The notes beneath the pieces were generated by a model, which did not search any database, was not told the origin of the DNA, and saw only the letters and a program-made list of their open reading frames with translations. Shown in pieces: positions 48,148 through 59,099 of a stretch of DNA of 64,000 nucleotides. The stretch covers positions 47,849,625 through 47,913,624 of the forward strand of contig CM063510.1 in the NCBI GenBank assembly GCA_032207245.1, given 5' to 3'. Made by a program: the position numbers and the translations under genes. Every line of letters begins with the position of its first letter. The stretch's first letter is position 1. Source of the DNA: Pardosa pseudoannulata. Its lineage: Eukaryota > Arthropoda > Arachnida > Araneae > Lycosidae.

Positions 48148-49845
48148 TTATTTTACAAAAACAATACTATCGATTTTCAACAATTGTAATATTAAATCTA
48201 AAATACTATTTATCATAATTTCTTTGCACACAACTGGTTCCAAGTACTTCATTTCACCAAAATAGCCCTTTTCAATAAAATTTGCACACACATTTTCAAC
48301 ATCTTTCACTTTAGCAAATGGAACTCCAACTCTTTTACAAATGCTCTTAGAAATAGCAAGATGAGTTGCTTGCAAAACAAGGCTGGAAAATGATTTTCCC
48401 CCAACATTTACTATAGCGGTTCTGAACATCAATTCCCATGAGCAAGGGGGCAGTACTAATCCACTACCAACACCAGATTTTTCAACATCTGATTGTGTAC
48501 CTTTTTCACTTGGGTCTTGCAACTTCAGCTTTAATATTGCACATGTGTCACAAGATCTTGCTTCTTTGCTGTTAGGAAACTGCATAATTCCCATCTTGTT
48601 TTCACAGAACATTTTGTTTATAATTTCCTCTTCAAAACATACATTAGTCTGAGGGCTCAGCCACTGTAGAATTATTTTGAAACAATTCAGGATTTCAGAA
48701 TAATATTCCTGCCACACAACATTGCATGGAGCACATAACAGAATATGATGAGCTTTTAAAAATCGTTCAGAATTAGTGCACTGTAGATGGAGGAAATTTG
48801 ATTTATTAAAAATTATTGACTTCACAAAGCTCAATTTTCCAATATGCTTTGTTTCAACCAATTCATTTATGCTGTCTAAGGGATATACCTGGAAAGAAGT
48901 CAACAAGAGGTTAATTTCTTCCCTTTCTAACTGATGAAGCAAAATATTATTTTCCTTGCATAAAGATTCTAAATCCTTATTACCCATACTAGGTGTAAAT
49001 ATTAACTTTATACCCTGAGATTTAAAATAAGTAAAAATACTTTTGTACATATACACAGGATTCAACTGAGTGATAAATGACTCATCTTTTATTATCCATG
49101 CAGCATCCTTAGTATGTATTTTTAATGTTAAGTCCCAAACAATAATAAAATTAACTTCTTCTAAATTTATATTGAATGGAATGAGTTTAGTATAAAACAG
49201 AAAACCTTTTGCAATTTGAGACTCTGATACAGGGGACAAAATTTTACAACAAAATATGTCAAAATGAGAAATGACATAAGGTAGCACAGTTAGAAGTGAA
49301 TGACTTTCACAAATATTTAGAATAAAATCACAAACCAAGCTGCTCAATACTTTTGAAACATAATCAGAAAACCTTGATAGCATGAAAGTCCAAACAACAT
49401 TGTTTAAATCTTTGGTAAAGCTGCTGTCACTATTTCTTGACAAATCATGGATGTTTTTCAAAATACATGGTAACATATGTTTTAAAGAATATATTTCATT
49501 AATTATTTCTTTTCGCATAGATAGTTCATTGTTTTTATTTACCTTATTGTGAATAGTTGTGAACATTTCTTTTAAAATAAATAGAAAATATTTATTATCC
49601 TCTCCACAAAAATTTGTATAGTTTCTAGCAGCATTAATGATCAGCTTGCTCAATGGACAGCTGCAACCAATTTCATTTAACAGCTTCCAACAACATGAAG
49701 TAAATGTTGCTTCACCAGTTTTATTAACAATCAGAGCTAAAGAATGGTTATGCAAGGTACCTTCACTAATTTTTCCCAATGCATCAATAACTTTTTTCAC
49801 TTCTTCTAAAGTTACTGGCTTCACAGAATTAGGACTTGAAGTCAT
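48148..49845 (-). CDS. BBS10-like: BBS10-like chaperonin-related protein, 565 residues
   Basis: A single exon runs from ATG (49845) to TAA. Near the N-terminus, VKKVIDALGK, LALIVNKTGEATF, WKLLNEIG, CPLSKLIINAA and FLFILKEMFTTIH follow the order of human BBS10 (a TG-E motif, then R-LL-x-x-L, HPIA-x-x-I and FIIFLC-x-LL). BBS10 is a vertebrate-type chaperonin homologue that helps assemble the BBSome for ciliary membrane traffic. The chaperonin GDGTT nucleotide motif is here GEDNKY, so ATPase activity is doubtful. At 565 residues it is shorter than human BBS10 (723), and the middle is divergent. A polypyrimidine tract and CAG directly precede the ATG (49848), suggesting a spliced 5' UTR. BBS12 or MKKS are the alternatives; the assignment is from motif order only. 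Confidence 0.62.
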   Translation of the reverse strand: MTSSPNSVKPVTLEEVKKVIDALGKISEGTLHNHSLALIVNKTGEATFTSCCWKLLNEIGCSCPLSKLIINAARNYTNFCGEDNKYFLFILKEMFTTIHNKVNKNNELSMRKEIINEIYSLKHMLPCILKNIHDLSRNSDSSFTKDLNNVVWTFMLSRFSDYVSKVLSSLVCDFILNICESHSLLTVLPYVISHFDIFCCKILSPVSESQIAKGFLFYTKLIPFNINLEEVNFIIVWDLTLKIHTKDAAWIIKDESFITQLNPVYMYKSIFTYFKSQGIKLIFTPSMGNKDLESLCKENNILLHQLEREEINLLLTSFQVYPLDSINELVETKHIGKLSFVKSIIFNKSNFLHLQCTNSERFLKAHHILLCAPCNVVWQEYYSEILNCFKIILQWLSPQTNVCFEEEIINKMFCENKMGIMQFPNSKEARSCDTCAILKLKLQDPSEKGTQSDVEKSGVGSGLVLPPCSWELMFRTAIVNVGGKSFSSLVLQATHLAISKSICKRVGVPFAKVKDVENVCANFIEKGYFGEMKYLEPVVCKEIMINSILDLILQLLKIDSIVFVK

Positions 49846-50081
49846 GCTGAAAAAAAAAAAAATTAATGTTATTTGATAGCAGCTATCATCGTAATTTCAT
49901 ACAAGAGAAATGTATAATATAACAAAAAATTAAGAAAACGGTTTCCTGGCATATACTAGAAAATATGCTTTTAATTTGAGCTTCAGTACATTTTAGAGTT
50001 TAATGAAAGGAGAATATTCAAATATCAGATTTCATTCTTTTTTGATGAAAAATTAAACAGATGTTGAATATTTACAACATA

Positions 50082-50912
50082 CCATATATTTCTCATATAA
50101 GCTGAGGGTACAATTTTTCTTCAAAAATGTATCCAATGTTCAACACCTGTATATAAGCCGAAGTGAAAAAATTTTTTTTAGAATGTTCAAATATATCACC
50201 AAGCGGGTAAAATGGGGGAAATATTTTCCAATGAAGTTGCTTTAAATTAAAACACTACATGAACACTTCTCAAACCTTTATCCTCATAGCACCCAATTTA
50301 AATACTGCAGAGGTAGAGGATAGGTCACATCTCAAGATAAATACAAGGACACATGTTAGCACGTTTCAAAAGTGGCGAGGAAGAAAACTTACATTTTAAA
50401 TTTTAATTAACTTTATGCATCTTAGTTAATTTCACAATTTACACTAACTTATCTAGATTACTGCAGTGAAGCATGGTTTGATAATTGTGGTGCTAGACTA
50501 TACGACCAATGGTATTTTTACTTAGATGCTAATAACAAGTTTTAATTCTGGCAACCCTATATGAAGATAACTTTTTATCGTACTGTTGTTTTGGAACGAT
50601 TATAACACAGGTAAGAGTTATTTTAAATTTATTTTTCAATTTTTACGTTTACTCATTTCAGAATATTTACAAGCTTTATTTACTTTTGCTATGATGCATT
50701 TTCTTTTTTGCTCTTTACTGTTTTTTTAAATTATTTTTTTACTGTTTCTTTTATTTTTGCCGATTTGTTGACTTTTTGTCACCAATGGCAAATAACGTTG
50801 TCATAAAACACATGTATTACATCTGTTCCATGGATCCATATATAAACCGACCCCCAACTTTAGGTCTTTAAAAAGCCTAAAACATTCTCGCCTTATACAC
50901 GGAAATATACAG
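50082..50912. mobile_element. MITE with Tc/pogo-type ends, about 831 bp
   Basis: The left end CCATATATTTCTCATATAAG and the right end, reverse complemented, CTGTATATTTCCGTGTATAA are imperfect inverted repeats followed by GCTGAG/GGCGAG. TA flanks both sides (50080-50081 and 50913-50914). A second TATATAAGCCGA-like word at 50152 and TATATAAACCGA at 50840 extend the subterminal symmetry. No transposase is encoded. Confidence 0.6.
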
Positions 50913-50925
50913 TATCTTTAATTGG

Positions 50926-50928
<3 letters not shown>

Positions 50929-50961
<33 letters not shown>
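50929..50961. repeat. (TA)n microsatellite
   Basis: About 32 bp of TA adjacent to the MITE. Confidence 0.9.
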
Positions 50962-50964
<3 letters not shown>

Positions 50965-52837
50965 GGCCAATTGAAATGCTTAATGCTGAAAATGAATATT
51001 TTTTTATTGCAAGAAAGAAAAAATGTTTACATGAACTCAGAAACATGCACTTAAAGATGGATATTTGCATTTGAAATGTTTCACTAAAACTTCAAACTAA
51101 AAATACTCAGAAAGTTATGAAAGAATGCAAATAATGATCACATATAAATTATTTTCTAACTGTATTTATAAATTAGACCACTTGTATATTCTATTTTTTT
51201 AATTTTAAAAATAAAAATAGCAGATTATAAGAACAATGATTTGTCTGAGGTAGTTCAGACTTTTATATAATGATTTCAATCATTAATATAGTTTGAATGT
51301 GTACACTTATGTGTATATGCAAGTCAAATTCTCTTTATGATCTTAATTTTATATGTTGAATAAATCCAAAATATACTTCTTGATCAGTAATTGATGCTGA
51401 TAAAAACTTATTGAGACAGTCAATTAATATGTTATAGTTTCCAAGAAATAAAATATCCTTGGACATACCAAGTTTTCTTAAGCTTTATACACTAAATATT
51501 TGTGTCAAGATTCTAGTTCCCAGATCATGAAATTTATGTATTAAGTATGAAAGAGATTTCATCTAAACACAGACTAAACAGGAAGTAAAAATTAACAAAA
51601 AGAAATCAGCTGATATGGTTGTAAAGATAAATGACATAAAATGGAGACTGATAAAAATAACATATATATATGAGTGTGTGTATAATATATAGATATAGGT
51701 GAAAAGTCTGTAAAAAAAAAGACTAAAATATTGGACACAATAGATAAATAAAAAAATATGTATTTATTAAAACATATTAATGCAATAGTTATGTTATTAA
51801 ACTACGTAGTTTGAGAATATAAAACCCAAATAAAAATAACCTTCTGCTTATTGATTTCCAAAAATTAAACTTAATCTTAATTACTACTATATTTATAAAC
51901 AATAAAAAATATAAAATATTAAGAGAATCATTAATGGAAGAAATGGGAGAAAATTCTATAGGGGTGTTCAATGCACCCTACAGACAGGTAGGCATTAGTG
52001 TTTTGTAACCTTTAAATTCTCCTGAAGAAACTATGATACAAAAACAGAAGGCATAGATAATAAATTAAATACTACATTAATAAATTAATACTAAATACTT
52101 GGCAACTTATTAACATGAAAAATTGTATGTAAAGTGGTAATGCCAATAAGAAATTTATCAATGTCCTCATTTGCCGTGTTTGCCAAAGTATAAGAATGCT
52201 ATTGATTGTATAAGGGAAAATTCTGGCAAAAACAAAATACTACATCAATTTAGCATTATTCCATAGATGCATTTATGGCCAGCAATAACTGTTACATACT
52301 TCTGGCGCTACACCAATAACAGCATTCAGTTCAAAGCCATATAGATAAAATTCAACTGCTTCAAACTGTCTCCTATTTCAAGAGACATGTAATTAAAATT
52401 AATAGTCATCATATACTTGATTTTAATTTGATTAATTGAAAAATGCATTTTCTTTGCCTCATTTTTCAAGGAAAGGAAAACTTGTTAGCATTACCATGGA
52501 GAATTTTCTGATCTCCATAGGCTAACATGGTGCAAAAGGAATCCAATATGGCTAGTATATAACCACCTTAAGATTTAGAACTGTTAAATGTACGAAATAT
52601 GAGATTTTTTAATAGAATCCCTTATTCAAAATCATAACTTAGACAGCATATAATGAGAAATGTGCAATGAATGCTGAGTATGTTGAGCTACTGCTAAAAT
52701 AGCCCTAGAGAAAATGTAAATGGATAAAATCTTAAATGTGAAATATTTAATAAATAATAATAATTGCTCCATGCCACAATTAAAAAAAATCTAACTACCT
52801 ATCACAACAAGTAAAATAAAACAAAGAAGCAAATACT
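50962..52837. other. Intergenic between BBS10-like and FLAD1
   Basis: AT-rich and without recognisable exons. It contains the 3' UTR of FLAD1 at its right end. Confidence 0.4.
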
Positions 52838-52985
52838 TTATGTTTTGTTAACAGATCGTCCTTCTCGTTCTTGATTGGGATTCTTTAATAAATATGCAGG
52901 CAAATAATAAGATTGACCATCTTTGGTAGATGTTAAGAGCTGCTCATTTGGAACTGTATTATGTTGGCAACCCAGTGAAGTGTAC
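52838..52985 (-). CDS. FLAD1: FLAD1 terminal coding exon
   Basis: The acceptor TTATTTAG is followed by YTSLGCQHNTVPNE, YYLPAYLL and a Glu/Arg-rich tail to TAA at 52838-52840. YTSLG and the P-AYLL motif match the conserved FLAD1 C-terminus. Confidence 0.95.
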
Positions 52986-54755
52986 CTAAATAAAGTTAAA
53001 ATTAAATAAACACAAAATACAATCTCATTATAATCATATAATATAAATATGAGTATAAAATATAAAAACTATTCAACAATCATTTTTAAAAATATTTTTA
53101 AAATGTATACAGCCATTTATTTTAATATACTCATTAAAAACTTCAAAATCACTGATAAAAAACTGAAATACTTTGAAAAAAATTAAAACACAGCAAGGAA
53201 TATGTTTTATATTCAAACTTTTATCTAATAATGAAATTAAACATAAATATTCAGTTTTTATTCAATTTAACTTTATAAAGATCTTATTTTAAATACTAAA
53301 TCAAAGCTAATCATAATGCTAACAAGAAACAAATTTATCATCACATATAATTTTAAATAATAAGTTTTATAAATAGAAGTAAATAAAAACGAAAAGAAAT
53401 GAGAGTTAGTTAGCGTGAAAATTGTATTTTGTTTTCAGGGAAAACAAAAGTTATTCAATTTGAATGTCCAAATACTAAAATTAATTTGATAACTAAAAAC
53501 TGAGAATTACTGTAACAAAAGAAAAAACTCTTATATTACACAATTCCTCAGATTATTCAAAATACAGTAGGCAGCATTTCAATGACTTCAATGGGTCTCT
53601 AATTCATAGCACTTAATAACATCACACACTTCATGATGTCATGGCTCAAATGTTCTTACAATGTATAAGTATTGTAACTGTGTATGTATGTGTAATACAT
53701 TAAAAATCATCTGATTAATGACTAATTATATTCCAAATTTTAATTCCCACTTTGTAATGCAAACTGAGCTATGAGTAATGAAAGTGCAGTAACTCAAGTT
53801 TTCTATGAATGAAATCCCTGACCTGCATTTTCTTTCCTTACCATTTGAAATGATCTTGCAAGAGCCTTGTTAATTATTGCAGTATCCAAGCTCCTTTGCA
53901 ACATGTTTTGTCAACTTAGCAGTTTTGACTTTTCCAGAAAACTTTCATAAACATAAATCTCATGCATGTTTTCAACTAGTATTTATTTTGTGTGACAGCA
54001 CATACCATCCCTCAACTATCTGTATGTGACCAGGCTGCTCAAATGTTATTCAGTTTTTCCAAAAATGAATAAAATTTTATTTTTGCTTGACTGTGGTCTA
54101 CTTTTTATTGGAGTAATTATTTATGTTGTGAATTAGAAGACTTTTACTAAGTATATCCTTAGAAAATCAAATAAGGGCTTTAATTCTACAAAAGTTATAT
54201 ATCTAAACATATAAGGGCATGATATTAAATATTACAAGTGATTCGTATAAAATCTTTCCATGTCAAATCAATGGGAAAAATGCAATTTTTGGATCTTGAT
54301 GTCTCAGATTTCTGTAACTTTTGATTTACTGTTTGTATCCATAGAGTACATGAAAAATTAAAAAAAAAAAAAAAAAATTCTTAACTTCTTTACAGAAATT
54401 TAAAAATAGTATGAACAAATTTAATAATTCTTTCAATCACAATATCCTTTATAACCCTATCATTTAATCTAATCCTATATTTAATAACTATACCTTTCAT
54501 AACTATACATTGGACTATAATAGAGCTTGTTTATATCTCATTTTAAAGTTATATAATCTTTTAATATGGTATGCATTACTAACATTTTTGAGTAAAATAA
54601 ATTTATTGATAAGTTTTCAAAACATCATTTTTTATTTTGAATATATATAATTAATACATCTGTGTATGTCTGTATATAAATATGTAAATAAATTCAACAG
54701 TAGCAGAAAAATGGAAACTAAACTTTGTTAGACTTTTGGAGAAAATACGGCAAAA

Positions 54756-54786
<31 letters not shown>

Positions 54787-55936
54787 AGCCCTCATGAATA
54801 TCATAATTACTTCATATTTTTCAGAATGATTATAAAGAATGCATAGCATTTAGAAGGTATGGAATGATAATAAAAATAAGCTTTTATTCAGAAATATTAT
54901 AGATAAAAAATATACAATTTATACAAGAAAAATTTTCAACATTGCTCAAACAAAATAAAAAATAAATTACCCTCTGTCATATAAGCTGCAATAAGATACT
55001 TCTAAACTCCGTAAAAATTTCCAAACTTGGTGATAACTCCAAGAAATCAGAGGATTAACACGCATGAATTGAGGCCAGTCATTATCAGTCATATGAAATA
55101 TTTTTAGGTCTGAACAATGAGGATCTGTATTACGTGAACCTAATAGAATAGCTTGAATTTTAGGGTGATCCTTCTGAAGCTGTTTCAAAGCCTCTTTAAT
55201 TGGCTGATCATAGGTAATCAATTCCAGCTTGTACCTTTAATATTAAAAAAATAAAACACTAATTACTATCAAGAGAAAATGCAGACAAAGAATTATAATT
55301 TATAAAAATAAATATGCATTCAATGCCTTAAATAATAGAGTGTTACCAGGAATGACAAATGTTATGAATTTTGGGATATAAAAACACTTAGATTACAGGA
55401 GCTCCAGTAGACCTACTGTTAACATACAGTTTCTATGGTAACTTGCAAAATTGGCAAGATATGGACTCATTGGCAATGCTTTTGGTAACTGATTTTTTTG
55501 TTACCAAATCTATCGCAAAGTTGGCCATGGTTTTGGTATTTTTTTAGGTCTGGTATGTTCTAAATGGCTCCAAGTTCTATACTATAAAATGAGGAGGAAG
55601 GGAGTTAAGCTTATTAGTCAGTTTAGTTGTATTCAGAGAGTTATTCAGAACATATCTATGTTAAGGAGCCCTGCAGTCAGAAATCTGATAGCATGCATCA
55701 TAGTATACTGTGTTCTGATATTGAACAAGGATTATTTAATGATTGGTAATGATCTGTATTACTACTTATTTGATTTTAATAAATTTTGTTTTTGCCTTTA
55801 AAATTTATTAAATTAGTGAATCCATAAGCTCATAACTAATATTGCTAATAATGCTAGTTCTTAATTACATGCCATAAAAACTATAAACATAGACCTGTGA
55901 ATGAAGCATAAAAATTTAAGTAGATATTGATATGAC

Positions 55937-55994
<58 letters not shown>

Positions 55995-57621
55995 ACATAA
56001 AAATACAAAGGTAAGCATGGGCACCACAGCTAGAAAATATAAAAAAACTTTTATCTTTAATAATCAATAAAGTAAATTTACATACAAGTCCTTTTTTATT
56101 GGTGTTATTACTGTTAAAGAACAGAAATGTCAAGAAGAAATTCCAAAGTCATTAAATGATAACAACCTACACCTACTCCTAATTATATCTTATTATAGTA
56201 TTAAAAGTAATACATGTTGAAAATAGATTGGTGACAAAGGAAGCACTTTACTATGAAAAGTTTTTTAGTCTGACCTTTGGAAAAAATTACACTTTTTAAC
56301 AAAAGACTTTTTCAAACAGAATAACTGAAATAGTAAGAGAGGGTATTCTTATGGAATTTATTCATCTATATCATATAAATAAGAATGAAGACTAGTTTTT
56401 AACATTGACAGCTCTGAAATTAAAAATTTATAAATCTAATCTAAATATATGAAATTAAAAGTAAATAAAATCAAAAGTGAAATTCTAAAGATACATTCTC
56501 TACAGCAGTATGGAATAATAATTGTTCGAAACCAGCATAACAAATTACCTTTCAACACATAATTTAATGAAATCTTCAATTTCAGGAAAAGGTTGTTTAG
56601 AGCGAACATAAATAACTTTCAGCTTTTCAGTTCTTTTTGAGTAGGATTTAGCAAGGTACAGATGAGTAAGATGTAATAAAACTGTGCAATCTTTTCCACC
56701 ATTAAAACTTAAACAAATGTTTTCAAAAGGATACCTACTGTAACACTCTCCTAAAATTTTAAGGCTTGAATCAACAATATTAGCAAAATCAAGATCAAAA
56801 GATTTTGCCTTTTTTATGTAAATATTTTGTAACAATATCAAAGCCTCATCAGAATGAGGAGGATATCTTCCAACAACAGTATTATGAGGTAAATGACTTC
56901 TTAAAAATGCCTCTGCATTTGAAACTGATTCTTCAGAATCAGCTTCCAGGGTAAGTTTCACTTGATAATATTCATTTTCAACATCAGGGTATGACCCAAA
57001 TTTAACAATGCCACTAAATTCCTCTACAGCCTTATTTAAAATATCCATTATAATAAACTCATTGCAATCAATATATAAAGTCTGGCAGAAATATTCATGT
57101 GAATTCCCAGAAAAAAGATGTTTCAGCTGGATAAATCCATACTCTAAATAGGACGGTATACCTGAAAAAGCAAATACATTTTTCACAGATACAACTGGAA
57201 ACGACATTTTTTTCTTAGATGTAAAAATATGATGGATTTCAGAAGATTCTGGCACATGTGACATTTTAAAGGCTGCCATTTCATCTAAACCCATGTTAAG
57301 ACACAAATTAATAAGAATTTTTTGTAAGTCTTTATTTAGAACTAATTTTTCCTGAAAGGCTTTAGCAATACCTTCATATGTTATATCATCATGAGTGGGA
57401 CCTATACCTCCAGAGGTAAAAACAAATGAATACTTTTCTGAATTTAAGCATACTTCTTCTGCTATAACATCAACATCATCTGGAATAACAGACACACGAG
57501 ATACACTAATCCCTGATTTGTACAGCTCTTTGCACAGAAAGTGAGAATTTGTATCCTTAGTCTGACCTTTCAAGATTTCATCTCCAATTATGATTACAGA
57601 CACAGTCGATCGAGATACCAT
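52838..57621 (-). CDS. FLAD1: FAD synthase (FLAD1), gene span of three coding exons, 494 residues
   Basis: FAD synthase transfers AMP from ATP to FMN, the last step of FAD biosynthesis. Three exons with GT/AG borders (1073, 264 and 148 nt) join in frame to 494 residues, close to the 490 of the shorter human isoform. The N-terminal MoCF (molybdopterin-binding-like, putative FAD hydrolase) domain has IIGDEILKGQTKDTN and FTSGGIGPTHDDITYEG. The C-terminal PAPS-reductase-like FAD synthase domain has the P-loop-like SFNGGKDCTVLLHL, IYVRSKQPFPE, LLGSRNTDPHC, WPQFMRVNPLISW and LYDRGYTSLG. Start: the ATG at 57621 is the first in frame; a TATAG acceptor at 57638-57642 implies a spliced 5' UTR or upstream exon. 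The protein appears complete and functional. Confidence 0.95.
52986..54970 (-). other. FLAD1 intron 2
   Basis: AT-rich; a poly-A run at 54360-54377 and a (TA)n tract at 54760-54786. No nested gene seen. Confidence 0.8.
54971..55234 (-). CDS. FLAD1: FLAD1 coding exon 2
   Basis: The acceptor is ATTAAAG and the donor GTAATT. It encodes YKLELITYDQPIKEAL, AILLGSRNTDPH, DWPQFMRVNPLISW and SLYDR, the substrate-binding part of the FAD synthase domain. Confidence 0.95.
55235..56548 (-). other. FLAD1 intron 1
   Basis: AT-rich; contains an (AT)n microsatellite at 55941-55993. The 70-codon plus-strand open frame at 55589 has no recognisable similarity. Confidence 0.8.
55941..55993. repeat. (AT)n microsatellite
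   Basis: About 52 bp of pure AT. Confidence 0.95.
56549..57621 (-). CDS. FLAD1: FLAD1 coding exon 1: MoCF-like domain and start of FAD synthase domain
   Basis: Begins MVSRSTVSVIIIGDE and ends IKLCVER with the Arg codon split (AG before donor GTAATT). It contains the whole MoCF-like domain and the SFNGGKD loop near its end. The longer open frame beginning at 57636 starts with TTG, not ATG. Confidence 0.95.
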
Positions 57622-57796
57622 GTTGAATATATCCAAAACCTATAAGAAAAAATGAACTATAAATTATTCTAATTTAGACTTTTTAACTTAAAATTACAAT
57701 ACAAACTTATTTCATTATGGAGTGAATATATCATTAAAACTATTGCAGAAATTTATTCTTTCAAAAATATATCCAGCAAACAATAAAGAATATTTT

Positions 57797-57798
<2 letters not shown>

Positions 57799-57828
<30 letters not shown>
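57799..57828. repeat. Poly-A tract
   Basis: About 29 consecutive A, upstream of FLAD1 in gene orientation. Confidence 0.95.
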
Positions 57829-57830
<2 letters not shown>

Positions 57831-58539
57831 TTAACTAAATATTTTGAAAGAAAGTTTTATCAAATGGGTAAAAACAGCACTGATGATGATATTTTTTCTA
57901 TAATTCAATTTATGAAAATTCCTCTGAAAATTTTAAAGAACTTTCATTTACAGAAAAAAAAAAACCACAACCAGAAGAGGGTGCTGAACTGGCATGCATT
58001 GAAACTTTGACCAAGTTCCCACTCCAGTTCTTACATAGATTAAAAGTTTTGATTCCTTGTGGAAACTTTGAGTTCTTTTTTGATTATTTCTATTCTTAGT
58101 GATGTTTTTCGTTAAACTGGATTTATCTTTGATCAGAAACACTGATCATATATACAGTGTAAAAACATTTTTTGTGTGTAACCACATCAATTTTGAATTA
58201 TACCACCCTAGTTAACATCAGGACAGGCCTCATGCATCAATGGGTCATAATGTATGATGAAAACAAATCTGCTTATACTAATCTCTGAATACTTAATAAA
58301 ATTACATAAAAACTCATGAGTTCTTTTAGACCTGTTTCAAAGTTATAAAATTAAGATATTCTTTTTAATAAAACTACAGAAGAATTTAAAATTGTATGTT
58401 ATATTCCAATCTGTAAGATTTAAAAAAAATCTACTGAAAAAGTAAACTCAATGTAATACTAGACTCAAGACTCGAGTTGGTGTTACATGGACACCTACAT
58501 TTTTTTACGGCAGCAGAAAACTGACTCATCGCGAGAGGG

Positions 58540-58740
58540 TGGATAAGCCCTGTTCTAGGGAGGTGAAAGGTTCACCAAGAGGGGGGAAGGATGCCACCCA
58601 AGCCCGGGCCAGCTGCAGAGAAGGACATTTTTTCCATGGAGGCAAAAGTTTGACCAAGAGGAGGGGGGGAATTCCACCCCGGCCCTAGCGTAGAGCAGTA
58701 GGGAGAGCCAAGCTCGAAACGAGAGAGAACGACATTATTC
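58540..58740. repeat. GC-rich tandem duplication of about 78 bp
   Basis: Two adjacent segments (about 58556-58628 and 58635-58703) share GGAGG(T/C)(G/A)AAAG, GTTTGACCAAGAGG or GTTCACCAAGAGG, a G-run, a CCACCC(A/C) block and a GCAG(A/T)-type end. The stretch is far richer in G+C than the rest of the window. Confidence 0.7.
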
Positions 58741-59099
58741 TGGAAAGAGCTGAGACCGAAAAAGGTGCTATCTGCTCAGCACAGTTTGGTTATTCTCGGT
58801 CTTATTTCAGCCATGTTTTTGTGGTTAATGATGACCAATGTACATATGTTTAACAAACCATATAATTAATAAAATATATATTCAAAGATTTTGCCGCTGC
58901 AATAATTAATCATCAGCACTACAGGCTTTCATTGAATCCACAATACCTGCTCTAATAACAATAGGCGAGCAGGTACAGAAATGTGGCATGCAGTCATCAG
59001 AAAGAACAGCCGTGGACACACAAGACTCTACACTCAATTATTATTATTTTTTTTTGCACACACAATTGCATTATTTATAGATAGAATTAATATCATTAA

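Noticed and set aside
57621..57636. Upstream start for FLAD1 at 57636
   Set aside because: That codon is TTG and lies between a splice acceptor and the first ATG; the ATG at 57621 is preferred.
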